A stretch of 64,000 bases of DNA from Pontibacter ummariensis (GTDB taxonomy: Bacteria > Bacteroidota > Bacteroidia > Cytophagales > Hymenobacteraceae), in the NCBI RefSeq assembly GCF_900188175.1, contig NZ_FZOQ01000013.1, positions 121,401 to 185,400 of the forward strand, given 5' to 3'. Below the pieces are notes generated by a model that saw only the letters and a list, made by a program, of their open reading frames with translations, had not been told where the DNA came from and searched no databases. The translations under genes were made by a program, and so were the position numbers. Positions 14,939 through 25,100 of the stretch are shown piece by piece (position 1 is the stretch's first letter; each line of letters opens with the position of its first letter).

Positions 14939-16483
14939 TTAATCTGCCCCATCTGTTCTGGCACGGGCAATGGCATAATATCCTACTTTTTGTCCGGTCT
15001 CCAGGCCTACCGTACAATCTGCTCGGTAATGGATGCCGCCAAACAAACGGGAGTTAGATGCTTCCTGGGCCATCTTCTGAAACTCCCCGGCTTTTTCGGG
15101 GATGAGGTAACCCAGCGTAGTGGCTGCTGCTCCACTAAAGGTCGAGTGCCCGGAAATATAGGCCGGGAAGTTAGGCACCCCCGTCAGCGTTTTGATTCTT
15201 GGGTCTAACTGACAGGGCCGGGCATTGTAGTAATAGTACTTTGTGTTCCAGCACAGGATGGCCGCATCCATCAGGGCGGCATTTAACAAGGCGTAGTTTC
15301 GGGCCCACCGCACCTCGCTGTACTGCTTTTTCACGAAGGATTCCGTGGCGATGGCATTCCAGTGGCCGGGGGGTGTATAAGTTCCTACCCCATCAGCCCA
15401 AAAGTTAACAATGCGCATCTGCTCGCGGGTTGCATTCCTGGTATAGCTCAGGACCTCCTCCAGCTCTTTGCGCATCTGCTCAGAGTTAGCCGAGGGGGGA
15501 GGGCCAGGACGCAAGGCCGGCACCTCAGCCTTATCGAACAGCAAAGGCTTTACCTCCCCAAACAGCGGAAGCATGGGCGGGCGCTTGGGTACCTCCAGCG
15601 AATACCAGGGCGTCTCCCCTCTCGCCTTGCAGTCATTTTCCAGCCTGGCCCAGACCTCCTGGTTGCCGCCCGCTGCGCCCATACCGTCTGCCTTGGCCCT
15701 TTGTATCACCATACGGGCAGCCCACCTGCCCAGGGAGTCGCCGGCTATGATGTCGCTGCGCACATTGGCCCCACTCCACAGGCGGTAATTCTTTTCCTCC
15801 TCCGCCATCCCTGTCAGGTACGCCACATCCCCGGGAAACAGCAGCTTCATCATTTCCAGGGAGGCCCCGGCAATTACTGCGTCTTCAGAGGGATAGGCCG
15901 CCAGCGCACTTTCAGGCACCGCCGGTTTGATAGCGGCATCCACCTGGTAAGGAGCCGGCCGCTTATACTTCTCCTTGAAATAGTGCGCCATTACCAAAGC
16001 ATCGTACTGCGCCACACTCACATAAGCATAAGCCCGGGCCGCATAAGGCGGATTGGAAAAAGGAAAGGTGGGGTAGGCAAAAGGATTGGCTGCGCTCGGC
16101 ACAGGGTAGGTATTATCAGGGTTCTGGTAGGGCGGCAGGTTATGCTTGGCCACTAGCTCACGCATGATCTCATTCCACCGCACCACACTGCCTACTTTCC
16201 AGTAGTTAATGACGCGTTTCTGCTCCTCGGTTAAGGAAGAACGGAGTTCTTTAAGCTCTTGTAACTCCTGCTGGTACGCTGCGCTGCTGGTTGGCTGGGG
16301 AGCAGGCAACGAAAACGCAGCGGCAGAAGAAACAACCATGGGTGCCCAGCTACCGGCGTCCGCATCAATGTTAGCGGGATCGAGCGCCGGGTAGCCTGCA
16401 TTGCTTTCTACAACGTCTTTGTCGCAAGACGCCAGCAGGCAGAGGCAAAAGCCTGAAAGGATAAGGGCAAGGTGCTTCTTCAT
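14939..16483 (-). CDS. PAP2/vanadium haloperoxidase-like lipoprotein with two domain copies
   Basis: Protein of 514 residues with a lipobox (LLASC20, then DKD). The C-terminal half holds a complete acid-phosphatase/vanadium-haloperoxidase active site: K415 and R422 (KYYYYNARP), SGH with His446 (YISGHST), and R479/H485 (SRLFGGIHYRAD). Members bind phosphate or vanadate and act as phosphatases or haloperoxidases. The N-terminal half (about 85-270) lines up with it: TEEQKRVINYWK with TREQMRIVNFWA, AYPSEDAVIAGA with AYISGHSTFSGA, and NYRLWSGANVRSD with NSRLFGGIHYRAD. It has lost both His residues (Asp201 and Asn240 at those places), so it should be inactive. It lies 4 bp downstream of an outer-membrane barrel gene. 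Confidence 0.9.
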   Translation of the reverse strand: MKKHLALILSGFCLCLLASCDKDVVESNAGYPALDPANIDADAGSWAPMVVSSAAAFSLPAPQPTSSAAYQQELQELKELRSSLTEEQKRVINYWKVGSVVRWNEIMRELVAKHNLPPYQNPDNTYPVPSAANPFAYPTFPFSNPPYAARAYAYVSVAQYDALVMAHYFKEKYKRPAPYQVDAAIKPAVPESALAAYPSEDAVIAGASLEMMKLLFPGDVAYLTGMAEEEKNYRLWSGANVRSDIIAGDSLGRWAARMVIQRAKADGMGAAGGNQEVWARLENDCKARGETPWYSLEVPKRPPMLPLFGEVKPLLFDKAEVPALRPGPPPSANSEQMRKELEEVLSYTRNATREQMRIVNFWADGVGTYTPPGHWNAIATESFVKKQYSEVRWARNYALLNAALMDAAILCWNTKYYYYNARPCQLDPRIKTLTGVPNFPAYISGHSTFSGAAATTLGYLIPEKAGEFQKMAQEASNSRLFGGIHYRADCTVGLETGQKVGYYAIARARTDGAD

Positions 16484-16487
16484 GTGC

Positions 16488-17426
16488 CTAATCTTTAATG
16501 GTATTGGTTGTAAAATCCAGAATATAGCTCATCCCCGCCATGCCCCCGGTTGCCTGACCTATGTTGCGGCCGGCAAGTGTGTGCCAGGCACCAGCATGAA
16601 AACCCAGCGCCGGGTGGCGAGCCAGGTAATACTTTCCTTCCACGCCCACCTTCGTGCTGTTCATCCGGTTGCTTACAAAGGGCATGTCGTTCCTGCGGAT
16701 GTCAAAGCCACCTAGGGTTGTCATGTTATCGACAACAGCCTCTGCTATTAGCCGCGGGGTCCGGTAGCCGGCGCGTAACTGGAAGTTGGTGGCATTGGGC
16801 ATGTCTACCTCCCGCGAGTTAATCAGCCGGTCAGTATAGTAAGCCGTGCGGTCAATTTCTACATTGCTTCGGTGTAAATAAGCAGCAGATAGCGTAGCGG
16901 TAAACTGCTTTACCTGCACGTCGGCGATCACCCTGCCACTCAATACCCTGCTCCCCAGGCCAATGCTCATGGGCAGCAAGTCAATGTTATACCTGCTAGA
17001 GGGAGTAGCAAGACCACCAACGGCGAACACCGAAATTGTTTCATGACCGCCCTGCCACTCCCAAGGCTTCCATTTCACGAACAGGCTCAGGTCCTGCACA
17101 CCGTCCATACCTGCCAGCGTACCTTCACTGGCTTGGGTCCGAACATAAGGTACAGCAGCTAGCACATTCAGCTTAGGGGTTATACCGTAGTTCACCATCA
17201 GCACAGCCGATCTGGTAGAAACCCTGCCCATGTTCTCATTATCGCGTTTAAATGTACCTTCCCAGTAGTTGGTCCAGCTGTTGTAGCTGATTGTTGCAGC
17301 CGCGCATAGCTGCCGCTCCCCCATCATAAGGGCATCCTGTTCGGTCTGCGCATAGGAAAGAACCGGAACAAAGCAAAAAAAGAAGAATATGAGCCTTCGC
17401 AAGCATGAGTAATGCTCTTTTTCCAT
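16488..17426 (-). CDS. Outer-membrane beta-barrel protein, transporter-like
   Basis: Protein of 312 residues. A signal peptide (cleavage after VLSYAQ) is followed by a barrel pattern with aromatic belts and a repeated strand-turn rhythm (LMVNYGITPKLNVLAAVPYVRT, QDLSLFVKWKPW, VFAVGGLATPSSRYN, FQLRAGYRT, VGVEGKYYLA). It resembles MetA/phenol-degradation-type outer-membrane proteins. It is the first gene of a two-gene unit with the PAP2-like lipoprotein (4 bp between the genes), so the two probably work together at the outer membrane on the same substrate. Substrate not evident. Confidence 0.75.
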   Translation of the reverse strand: MEKEHYSCLRRLIFFFFCFVPVLSYAQTEQDALMMGERQLCAAATISYNSWTNYWEGTFKRDNENMGRVSTRSAVLMVNYGITPKLNVLAAVPYVRTQASEGTLAGMDGVQDLSLFVKWKPWEWQGGHETISVFAVGGLATPSSRYNIDLLPMSIGLGSRVLSGRVIADVQVKQFTATLSAAYLHRSNVEIDRTAYYTDRLINSREVDMPNATNFQLRAGYRTPRLIAEAVVDNMTTLGGFDIRRNDMPFVSNRMNSTKVGVEGKYYLARHPALGFHAGAWHTLAGRNIGQATGGMAGMSYILDFTTNTIKD

Positions 17427-17778
17427 AAGTAATTGATTCAGTAATAAGAGTCAGAAAAAGCAGGGTGCCCGCGGACATGGTCCGCGTGTCAGAGAGAAGG
17501 AGGTTTAGCAGGCACGCACCTGTAAGTCAATGTATACCAACTACTTGTTTTCGCATTCAGTTAAAAGCATAAAGAGGTCGCTACTACGGTAAAGTTCCAC
17601 ATTAGTACCTCATAATTTGATGAATTTAACTAACAACAAAAACTTTTTAGCTAAAATGTTTAAAACAAAAGGCAATATAATCCAACGTTTAAACATTCTT
17701 TTAGCTCCTGTCCTCATGCCGCTCTTATGCCTGTCTCAGCGCTTAAACATAGGCGAGGGCTACCTGTTAGTAGAGAGT

Positions 17779-18810
17779 ATGCATAAATTTGCCCCAACTA
17801 CTGTCTTTTACACGCCCGATGCCCTGAATGAGCGGGGGCAAAAGGTTTTACATGCCTATCCTGCGGCGGCTCAGCAAGAGATTGCCCAACACAACAGGCT
17901 GCCTCTGTTAGAGGGCAACCACTACCAGGTAAAATCGGAGGTATTGGTACTGGGTCGCTTAAAAAGCCTTACCTGCCGGGCAAGCGGCCGCAGCTCAGAT
18001 TTTATAGCTCCCAGCCTGGCCAACGGTTGCTTCGGGGCCTGCGCCTATTGCTATGTAGACCGGAACAAGAATGTAAACCCGATTACCCTTTTTACCAACA
18101 CTGAGGAAATACTCGCAGCGGTAGACAAGCACGTGCAGCAACAAGTCTGGCCCAAAATACCGAACCAGACACATGCCCGGTATTATACCTATGACATCGG
18201 CTGTAACTCTGATGTGTCTGTGGATGCCTCGCTTTCCGACAGCGTACAGACAACAATTGGTTTCTTTCGGGAGCACCCGAAAGCCTTTGCCACCTTTGCC
18301 ACTAAGTTTGTAAATCAGGAGATGCTCTCCTACGACCCGCAGGAAAAGACGCGCATCAGGTTCAGTCTTTTACCCCAGCAGGTGAGCAAGCTGGTGGACG
18401 TGCGAACAGATAGCCTGGCAAAGCGCTTAGCGGCCATCAACGACTTTTACCAGGCCGGATACGACGTGCAGGTAAACTTTTCGCCGGTTATTGTTTACAG
18501 AGGATGGCTGGAGGATTACAGAGAGTTGTTTGAGCAGTTGAACGAAGCGGTGCACCCCAAGCTAAAGGAAAAAATGAGCTGTGAGGTGATCTTTCTCACG
18601 CATAACCAGTGGCAGCACGAGGCCAACCTTGCCATTAACCCGAGGGCAGAAGAGCTGATCTGGGCTCCGAAGATCCAGGAAACCAAGCAGAGCCAGTTTG
18701 GCGGCATCAACGTCCGGTACCAGTACCAGCGAAAGGCCAGGTGGATCAGCGAGTTCAAAGCCCTGCAGCAGGAGGTGATCCCTTGGTGCGATATCCGTTA
18801 CATCTTTTAG
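17779..18810 (+). CDS. Spore photoproduct lyase-like radical SAM protein
   Basis: Protein of 343 residues from the ATG at 17779 (MHKFAPTTVFYTPDAL). Two upstream in-frame ATGs (17617 and 17620) would add about 54 residues of unlike, AT-rich sequence. The cluster motif CFGACAYC (Cys84, Cys88, Cys91) is a CxxxCxxC radical SAM site, set in SLANGCFGACAYCYVDR as in SplB. SplB repairs the thymine spore photoproduct in DNA by 5'-deoxyadenosyl radical chemistry. The organism group does not sporulate, so the natural substrate is uncertain; SplB-like enzymes do occur in non-spore-formers. It is monocistronic, with a terminator at 18913. Confidence 0.8.
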   Translation: MHKFAPTTVFYTPDALNERGQKVLHAYPAAAQQEIAQHNRLPLLEGNHYQVKSEVLVLGRLKSLTCRASGRSSDFIAPSLANGCFGACAYCYVDRNKNVNPITLFTNTEEILAAVDKHVQQQVWPKIPNQTHARYYTYDIGCNSDVSVDASLSDSVQTTIGFFREHPKAFATFATKFVNQEMLSYDPQEKTRIRFSLLPQQVSKLVDVRTDSLAKRLAAINDFYQAGYDVQVNFSPVIVYRGWLEDYRELFEQLNEAVHPKLKEKMSCEVIFLTHNQWQHEANLAINPRAEELIWAPKIQETKQSQFGGINVRYQYQRKARWISEFKALQQEVIPWCDIRYIF

Positions 18811-18912
18811 ACGAGGCCTCTTTCTGCGTACCCTCCCCCTGACGCACTTATCCTGATTTTACAGGAAGGTGAAACCCAAAAGCTACTGAAAAAGACAATT
18901 CACCTTTGCATA

Positions 18913-18944
18913 AAAAGAGCCTCAGCTTGCGCCGGGGCTCTTTT
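18913..18944. terminator. Bidirectional terminator between SPL-like and phosphoesterase genes
   Basis: Arms 18913-18921 and 18936-18944 (AAAAGAGCC / GGCTCTTTT) with A and T runs outside. It lies between convergent genes and could end transcripts from both. Confidence 0.75.
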
Positions 18945-18990
18945 ATTAGACTTGGGCTCCTATATGGAATTCCCAGAGACAAAACCTTTG

Positions 18991-20514
18991 CTATCGCTGG
19001 CTTAACTTCAGGTCCTTCAACCTCACTTCCTCTTTAAAGATATTCTGAAACCGATCTGTTACCTGCACGGTAAGGCGCTCAGCCGAGGCTGATGGCTTGG
19101 CAAAGAACAGGTGGTCTGTGAGCTGGGGCTCTACCCATTTGTGTTTCGCCGGCTTGGCAGTGCCTGCATGCAACTCCACCGACAGCGGGTCCAGTGCTAT
19201 TTCCCGTTGCATCTCCCCCATTTTCTTGCCGTCTTCAAACCACTCTACCTTCCAGGCCTGGTCCCAGTTCCAGACGTTAACGGCCAGGTGCTCCGGCTTC
19301 TCTGGCACAGCGCCTACCGGGTAAATCCGCAGCTGATGCTCTTTCCCAAAGCCCGTGGGCTTATAATACCACTGTACGTCGCTGCCGTTTACCTCATACA
19401 CGCCATAGCCGCTGGGCGTGCCGTCAAAACAGATCGGCCCGGTCCACCAGGCACCACAAACAGTGCCGTGCACGTGCTCTATGATGTTCTCACCCTCAAA
19501 AACCTTTTCGTTAAAGTGCGTGTGCCCCGACATGATGTGTGCTTGATAGGGCTTCAGGATACGGTATAGTTCCCGGCGGTTAGCTACCACGCCCCCCATG
19601 GGTTCTTCCTTCTCCTTGTTGCGCCGGTGTTGGTGGGTATATACCGGTATATGCACGTTCACGACGACTGTACTACCCGGCTTTACGTTGGCCAGGTCCT
19701 GCTCCAGCCATGCCAGCTGGCGCTCCGTCAGGTAGCCAATGTACTTTTTAGCGGTGCCGATAAAGAAAACGTCGTCCAGCACCACATAGTGGATCTCGCC
19801 CCGGTTAAAAGAGTAGTAAGTGGGGCCAAACAGTTCTTTGAACTTCTCTGCCGAGCCATCATCCGTACGCGCGTCCAGGTTCATATCGTGGTTGCCGATC
19901 ACCTGAAAGAACGGGATACCCGCAATAGCCAAAGCCTGCTGGTAATCCTCGAACAGTTCGAACTTGTCCCACACCAGGTCACCGCAGCCCACCCCGTGAA
20001 ACAGGGTGTCCTTCGGGTAACTGCCTACCAATTGCTTCAGGTCCGGGGCTGTCTTCGTTTTTAGTTCTGCTGCATCTGCCTCTGAGATGATCTGCGGGTC
20101 GGCCCACACCACGAAGTTGTGCCTGGTATCGTCCTGCGCGAGTGGCTGGAGGGTAAAATCAGCCTTAAAGCGGCCACGGTCAGGGTTAATGCGCCGGTAA
20201 AAGCGCGCCACACGTTGCTCGTTCGGGAAGTCGTAGCCCCGCGGTATGGAGATATACACAAACTCGGCTGTGGCATTGCTTTCCAGTTCATACCTGCCGC
20301 TGGCATCGGTCAGCACCACATTATACCCATCGGTCACCGCCACACCGGCTAGGCCTTTACCGTTTGCCTGCACTTTACCGGAGAGGGTAACGATGGACAG
20401 GTCTTTTCCCCTAACAGGTTTCCTAGGTTGTGCCTGCAGCAGGTTAGGCGTAAGGGTGACACCAACACCGGCAAGGCCAAGTGATTTAAGAAAGGTTCTT
20501 CTTTTCTGAGACAT
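18991..20514 (-). CDS. Secreted calcineurin-like metallophosphoesterase
   Basis: Protein of 507 residues from ATG 20512-20514. In-frame ATGs at 20518-20520 and 20545-20547 would add two or 11 residues. The N-terminus has a twin-arginine-type motif (KRRTFLKSLG) and hydrophobic stretch, suggesting Tat export. Residues about 45-120 form a carboxypeptidase-regulatory-like domain (GKVQANGKGLAGVAVTDG). The catalytic metallophosphatase core follows with WADPQI, CGDLVWD, IGNHDMN, VHIPVYTH and SGHTHFNE, the five metal-ligand blocks; the first shows Q where DxH is usual. A C-terminal beta domain closes it. It is last in a susC-susD-phosphoesterase unit, so it probably releases phosphate from the ligand captured by that pair. 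Confidence 0.9.
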   Translation of the reverse strand: MSQKRRTFLKSLGLAGVGVTLTPNLLQAQPRKPVRGKDLSIVTLSGKVQANGKGLAGVAVTDGYNVVLTDASGRYELESNATAEFVYISIPRGYDFPNEQRVARFYRRINPDRGRFKADFTLQPLAQDDTRHNFVVWADPQIISEADAAELKTKTAPDLKQLVGSYPKDTLFHGVGCGDLVWDKFELFEDYQQALAIAGIPFFQVIGNHDMNLDARTDDGSAEKFKELFGPTYYSFNRGEIHYVVLDDVFFIGTAKKYIGYLTERQLAWLEQDLANVKPGSTVVVNVHIPVYTHQHRRNKEKEEPMGGVVANRRELYRILKPYQAHIMSGHTHFNEKVFEGENIIEHVHGTVCGAWWTGPICFDGTPSGYGVYEVNGSDVQWYYKPTGFGKEHQLRIYPVGAVPEKPEHLAVNVWNWDQAWKVEWFEDGKKMGEMQREIALDPLSVELHAGTAKPAKHKWVEPQLTDHLFFAKPSASAERLTVQVTDRFQNIFKEEVRLKDLKLSQR

Positions 20515-20550
20515 GGTCATACTAATTAAAAGGTTGGGATGATGCAAGAA

Positions 20551-20571
20551 GCGGGCACCAGGAGCGCCCGC
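20551..20571 (-). other. Short intercistronic hairpin between susD and phosphoesterase
   Basis: GCGGGC (20551-20556) pairs with GCCCGC (20566-20571). There is no T-run after it, so it more likely affects mRNA stability or partial attenuation than full termination. Confidence 0.4.
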
Positions 20572-20596
20572 CTCAGGGTATTATTTAGAGGAACTG

Positions 20597-22039
20597 TTAT
20601 TTTTCCCACCATACTTTGGTGTTGATATCGTCGCCACCCATTACCTCCACGGCCTTCTGGTAGTTGGCGCTGTTAATCTGCTGCACCGTGGCAGGATAGC
20701 GGAAGCGCACAGGCACCGCTTTGTTGTTCAGCATGGCCTCGGTGGTAGGGAGCACAGGCAGGCCTGTACGGCGGTACTCAAACCACTGCTGATAATCGTT
20801 GAAGTAGAGGCCCAGGTACTTCTGTAGCATGATGCGCTCCAGTGTGCCATCATAAGCAGCAGCCGGGTTTTCGAAGTATCCGGCGGGCACCACCGCTCCC
20901 CATTGCTCGATGGCGGCTTTTACCCCCTTCTCATAGTGCGTTTTCGCATCCGCACTGATAAGGCCCTTCTGCGCTAACTCGGCCTTGATAAACTCGACCT
21001 CGGCATAGCTCATGATCACCGAAATCATCGGGGCTGTTACCAGGGCAATGTTCATGTTAGACGGGGCAAAGCCAAACTGGGCATCATTACCGGCATAGCC
21101 GCTCGGGATACCTTTGTAGCCTAACTTTGTCTTTCCATCCATCGAGGTGGCCTCCCCGAAGAACTTCTCCCGGCGTGGGTCGTTCAGCGCGTTCAGGTTA
21201 TCGACAAAGAAGGCTGAGGCAGCGCGTCCGGTTCTGAAGTCAACAGCACGTCCCCAAGGCGACACCAGCGGCGCGATACCGGATATCTTCAGAATAGCCG
21301 CCTCCTCGTTTTTGGTAAACACCGGGTACTTCACCGGGTCATTGATAATCGCGGCCATTCTGGTGCTGGCGTTCATCTCAGCTCTTTTCGATACCCGTAG
21401 TAACAACCGCAGGCGCAGCGAATTACAGAAGCGCTGCCAGCCGATCACGTCATTGTTAAAGAGGATGTCGGTGCCATAGTTCATCTTTCTGGAGCTGTCA
21501 AACAGTCCGCTGGCCCGATCAAGGTCACTCAGGATTTTGGTGTAGACCTCCTGCTGCGTGTTAAACCGGGGGTACAGGATACCTTCATCACCGCGGCTTG
21601 CCTCCTCCATGGGTACATCGCCAAAAGAGTCGGTCAGCAGAGAGTAGGTCCAGGCATTCAGGGTCAGGGCGATGGCCTCGTAGTTCGGGTCTTCGGCAGC
21701 TACGGCCGCCGCCTGCATTTCCTTGATATTGGTAAGCCAGCGGTAATAGGTGTTCCAGGTAGAATTGCCGGCATTGTCGCTGATGTCGTAGCGGTGCTCC
21801 CCACCCGAGGGGCTCGGGAACGGCAGGGCCACCTGCATGATCTCGAAGGTGAAGGCGTCGCTTCGGGAAGAATTGAAGCTCGCCATTTCATAAATAATGG
21901 GGTTGAGCAGCGTGCCGGGGCTAATCTTCTCTATCCGGTTGGGGTCGAGGTTAATCTCCTCGAAGTCGTCTGTGCACGACACACTAACGCAGCTCAGGGC
22001 CACCAGTAAAACCAATATCTTTTTTATGCTTCTTGTCAT
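20597..22039 (-). CDS. SusD/RagB-like substrate-binding lipoprotein
   Basis: Protein of 480 residues, normal for SusD-like_2 proteins. The signal peptide ends in CVSVSC, then TDDFEEINLDPN, the standard start of this family. Tetratricopeptide-like helices (EAIALTLNAWTYSLLTDSFGDVPMEEA) and the closing segments (YQQWFEYRRTGLPVLPTT, VPVRFRYPATVQQINSANYQKAV) are typical. It sits as a lid on the SusC barrel at the cell surface and binds the ligand before import. It follows susC after 83 bp and precedes the phosphoesterase, so the ligand is probably a phosphorylated molecule rather than a plain glycan. Confidence 0.95.
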   Translation of the reverse strand: MTRSIKKILVLLVALSCVSVSCTDDFEEINLDPNRIEKISPGTLLNPIIYEMASFNSSRSDAFTFEIMQVALPFPSPSGGEHRYDISDNAGNSTWNTYYRWLTNIKEMQAAAVAAEDPNYEAIALTLNAWTYSLLTDSFGDVPMEEASRGDEGILYPRFNTQQEVYTKILSDLDRASGLFDSSRKMNYGTDILFNNDVIGWQRFCNSLRLRLLLRVSKRAEMNASTRMAAIINDPVKYPVFTKNEEAAILKISGIAPLVSPWGRAVDFRTGRAASAFFVDNLNALNDPRREKFFGEATSMDGKTKLGYKGIPSGYAGNDAQFGFAPSNMNIALVTAPMISVIMSYAEVEFIKAELAQKGLISADAKTHYEKGVKAAIEQWGAVVPAGYFENPAAAYDGTLERIMLQKYLGLYFNDYQQWFEYRRTGLPVLPTTEAMLNNKAVPVRFRYPATVQQINSANYQKAVEVMGGDDINTKVWWEK

Positions 22040-22122
22040 GGTCTTGTTATTTGGAGAACAGCCGTCTGCACCGGGTACTGCCGGCTGTTCCTTTACTTCT
22101 GTAATGGATGTGAAAGATGGGT

Positions 22123-25100
22123 TTAGAATTGAAGGGTTAGGTTGGCACCGTATGTTCTGGTGGAAGGCATCTGGCCTATCTCAACACCCGGCATAATGGT
22201 AGAACCGTTCAGGGCCGCTGTCTCGGGATCGAAGATCGGAAAGTCCGTAAGCATCGCCAGGTCACGTCCGTAGAGGGCCAGGCTGGCACCATTCAGGAAC
22301 TTCGTTCTGGACAGCAGCGCTTTTGGCAGGCTATACTCCAGGCGCACTTCGCGCAGCTTCAGATAAGAAGCGTCGAACGAGTTAGACTCCACGTTGGCGC
22401 GGCGGTAGTAGCGCTTGTAGTACTCCATGGGGCTAACTTTGGTCGTGTTGGGTGAGTAAGTGCCGTCGCCGTTATCTACCACGCCTTCGCCAATGATGTA
22501 TCCTTCCTCACGGCCTTTCAGGGTGTGCTTCAGCTTGCCCTGCTCCGACATCTTGTGGTGTGTCTGGGAGTAAACGATGCCGCCGTACTGGCCATCCAAC
22601 AGGAAACTAAACCGGAAGTTTTTATAGGACAGCTCGTTTGAAAAGCCCCCTTTCCAGTCGGCATAGGCATTGCCAATGTACTGGGTCTTGTCCGGGTAGG
22701 CAGGCAGGCCCGCCTTGTCATACACGATCTGCCCGTCGGGGCTCCTGACAAAGCCATAGCCATAGATATCGCCGGTCGTGCCGCCTACTTTCGCAATAAT
22801 GGTGGCCTGACCGCCAGAGGCGATGATCTGCTCATCCTCCATTCCATCGGCCAGCTCCAGCACCTTGTTGTCGTTTTTAGACCAGATAAGGGTAGACTTC
22901 CACTTAAAGAAGGGGTTGTCAACAGGCTGTGCGTTCAGCACCAGCTCTACCCCCTGGTTGCGTACTTTTCCGGCGTTCATCACGGCCCTGCTGTAACCCG
23001 TGGTAGGGTCGAGCGGCACGTCCAGAATCTGGTTCTTTGTAAAGCTTCTGTACAGGGTCACGTCCATCCCGATGCGGCCACCGAGCAACATGTATTCTAA
23101 GCCTGCTTCATAGCTGGTGGTAATTTCCGGCTTAAAGTCCACGTTGTGCAGGGTGGTCGGCACAGCGCCCGAGCCGGCAAAATCGCTCTGCCCGTAGTAT
23201 TTCCTGGTTTTGTAGGGGTCTGTATCATTACCTACCTGCGCCGCCGACAGCCTCAGCTTGGCAAAGGATACTTGTCTCGGTAAGGTCAGCAGGTCAGTTA
23301 AGATAAAACTGGAGCTGACAGACGGGTAGAAGAAGGAGTTGTTCTGCACCGGCAGTGTGCTGGACCAGTCGTTACGGCCCGTCACGTCCACAAAGATCTT
23401 GTCCTGGTAAGAAAAAGAGGCCAGGGCGTAAAGGCTGTTCACCTTCTTGTTCTTGTGCAATGTCGTCATCATAGGGGTGCTGATACCGTTGGAGAGTTTG
23501 AACACTCCCGGAATCACCAGGCCATCTACCACCCCGTTGGTGCCCCTGTACTTGCGGTTCATCGTGTTGCCCCCAACGGAGGCCCTTACGTCGATGTCGC
23601 TTCCGATCTTGTCTTTGTAAGTCAGCAAGGCATCCGTATTCACCTCGTAGTCAAAAATGTTCTGCTCTTTGTAATAGCCGTACTGGAAGTTGGCCGTGCT
23701 GAAGGGGCGGCGCTGCTCCCTGTCCTCGCTGCTTAGATCAACGCCTGAGCGCACCATCAGGTCGAGTTTTGGCGAGAACTCATAGGTGGCCGCGATGTTG
23801 CCAATGGTGGAGTAGTTATTCAGGGCATTGATCATCTCGTAGGCAATCACAAAAGGATTGTCGATGTAAGAGCTGAAAGGGTGTATCTGATCAACCTGCT
23901 CCTGCCCTTTCTTCCATCGCGGCTCATACCAGGCCAAGTCCACGTTCGGATTCTGGAAAATGATGAAGTAGGAGATCGACTGGTTGTTGTAGCCTGTGGC
24001 CGGCAGGTTATCACTTTTCTTGTGCGTGAAGTTAACCTTCGAGTTCAGTCTTAGTTTATCGGAGGCCTTGTAGTTCAGGCTAAGGGCAGCAGTCATGCGC
24101 TCAAAACCTGTGTTAGGCATAATCCACTCGTTTTTGGAATGGGTGATAGAAGCACGGGCCGAGCCCTTTTCGTTCCCTCCTTCTACAGCCACGCTGTTCG
24201 TGATGGTAGACCCTGTTCTAAAAAAGCCTTTCACGTTGTCTTTGTAAGGTCTCCACAGCTGTCGCTCCACCGACTGCCCTTCCAGGGTGGGATCGTACTG
24301 GTAATAGTACTGCCCGTCGAACTTAGGCCCATAGGCGCTACTGGTACTGCCGGTATTGGCACCATCTGCTGAGGGCCGGTAAGAGTAGTAAGGCTTTCCT
24401 TCCTTGTTCAGGTTTTCCGTCCCCTGCCCATACTCATGCTGGAAATCAGGCCACCGGAGCACATCGTTGAAGCTGACGTTGGTGTTAACCGTTACCCCCA
24501 GGCCTTTCTGCTTGCGGGCGCCAGACTTCGTGGTGATGATCAAGGCGCCGTTTGCTGCCCGGCTGCCATAAAGTGCTGCGGCGCTGGGCCCTTTTAGTAC
24601 GGTGATGCTTTCTATGTCGTCCGTGTTGATGTCGGCAATGCCGTTACCAAAATCTATGGGTACATCGTTGCCGGAGCCTGCTCCGTAGGCGCTGTTCACG
24701 CCAGAGCTCGTCATCTCGCTGCTCATCGGCACCCCGTCCAACACGATCAGGGCATTGTTACCATCCGGATTCAGGGAGTTATCACCTCTCAGGGAGATCC
24801 TTGTGGAGTTAACTGGCCCCGAGCCAGGCGAGATCAGGCTTAGTCCGGCCACCTTGCCCGACAGAGCCTGCGCGAAGTTGTTGGAGCGGGCATCGTTCAG
24901 GCTCTCGCTACTAACGGTTTGCGTGGCATAGCCAAGGGCCTTCTGCTCACGCTCTATGCCCAGTGCCGTCACTACGACTTCATTCAGCAGCTTGTCGTCT
25001 TCCTGCAGCTTTATATTGATGGTTGTGTTGCCAATGTAAGCTACTTCCGTTGTTTTGAAACCTATAAAGCTGAACACGAGCACGTCCTGCGTACTAAGGG

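Noticed and set aside
17427..17616. Search for Pho-box-like repeats before the barrel/PAP2-like unit
   Set aside because: No TAA-core hexamers in 11-bp phase and no TAnnTTTG match were found.
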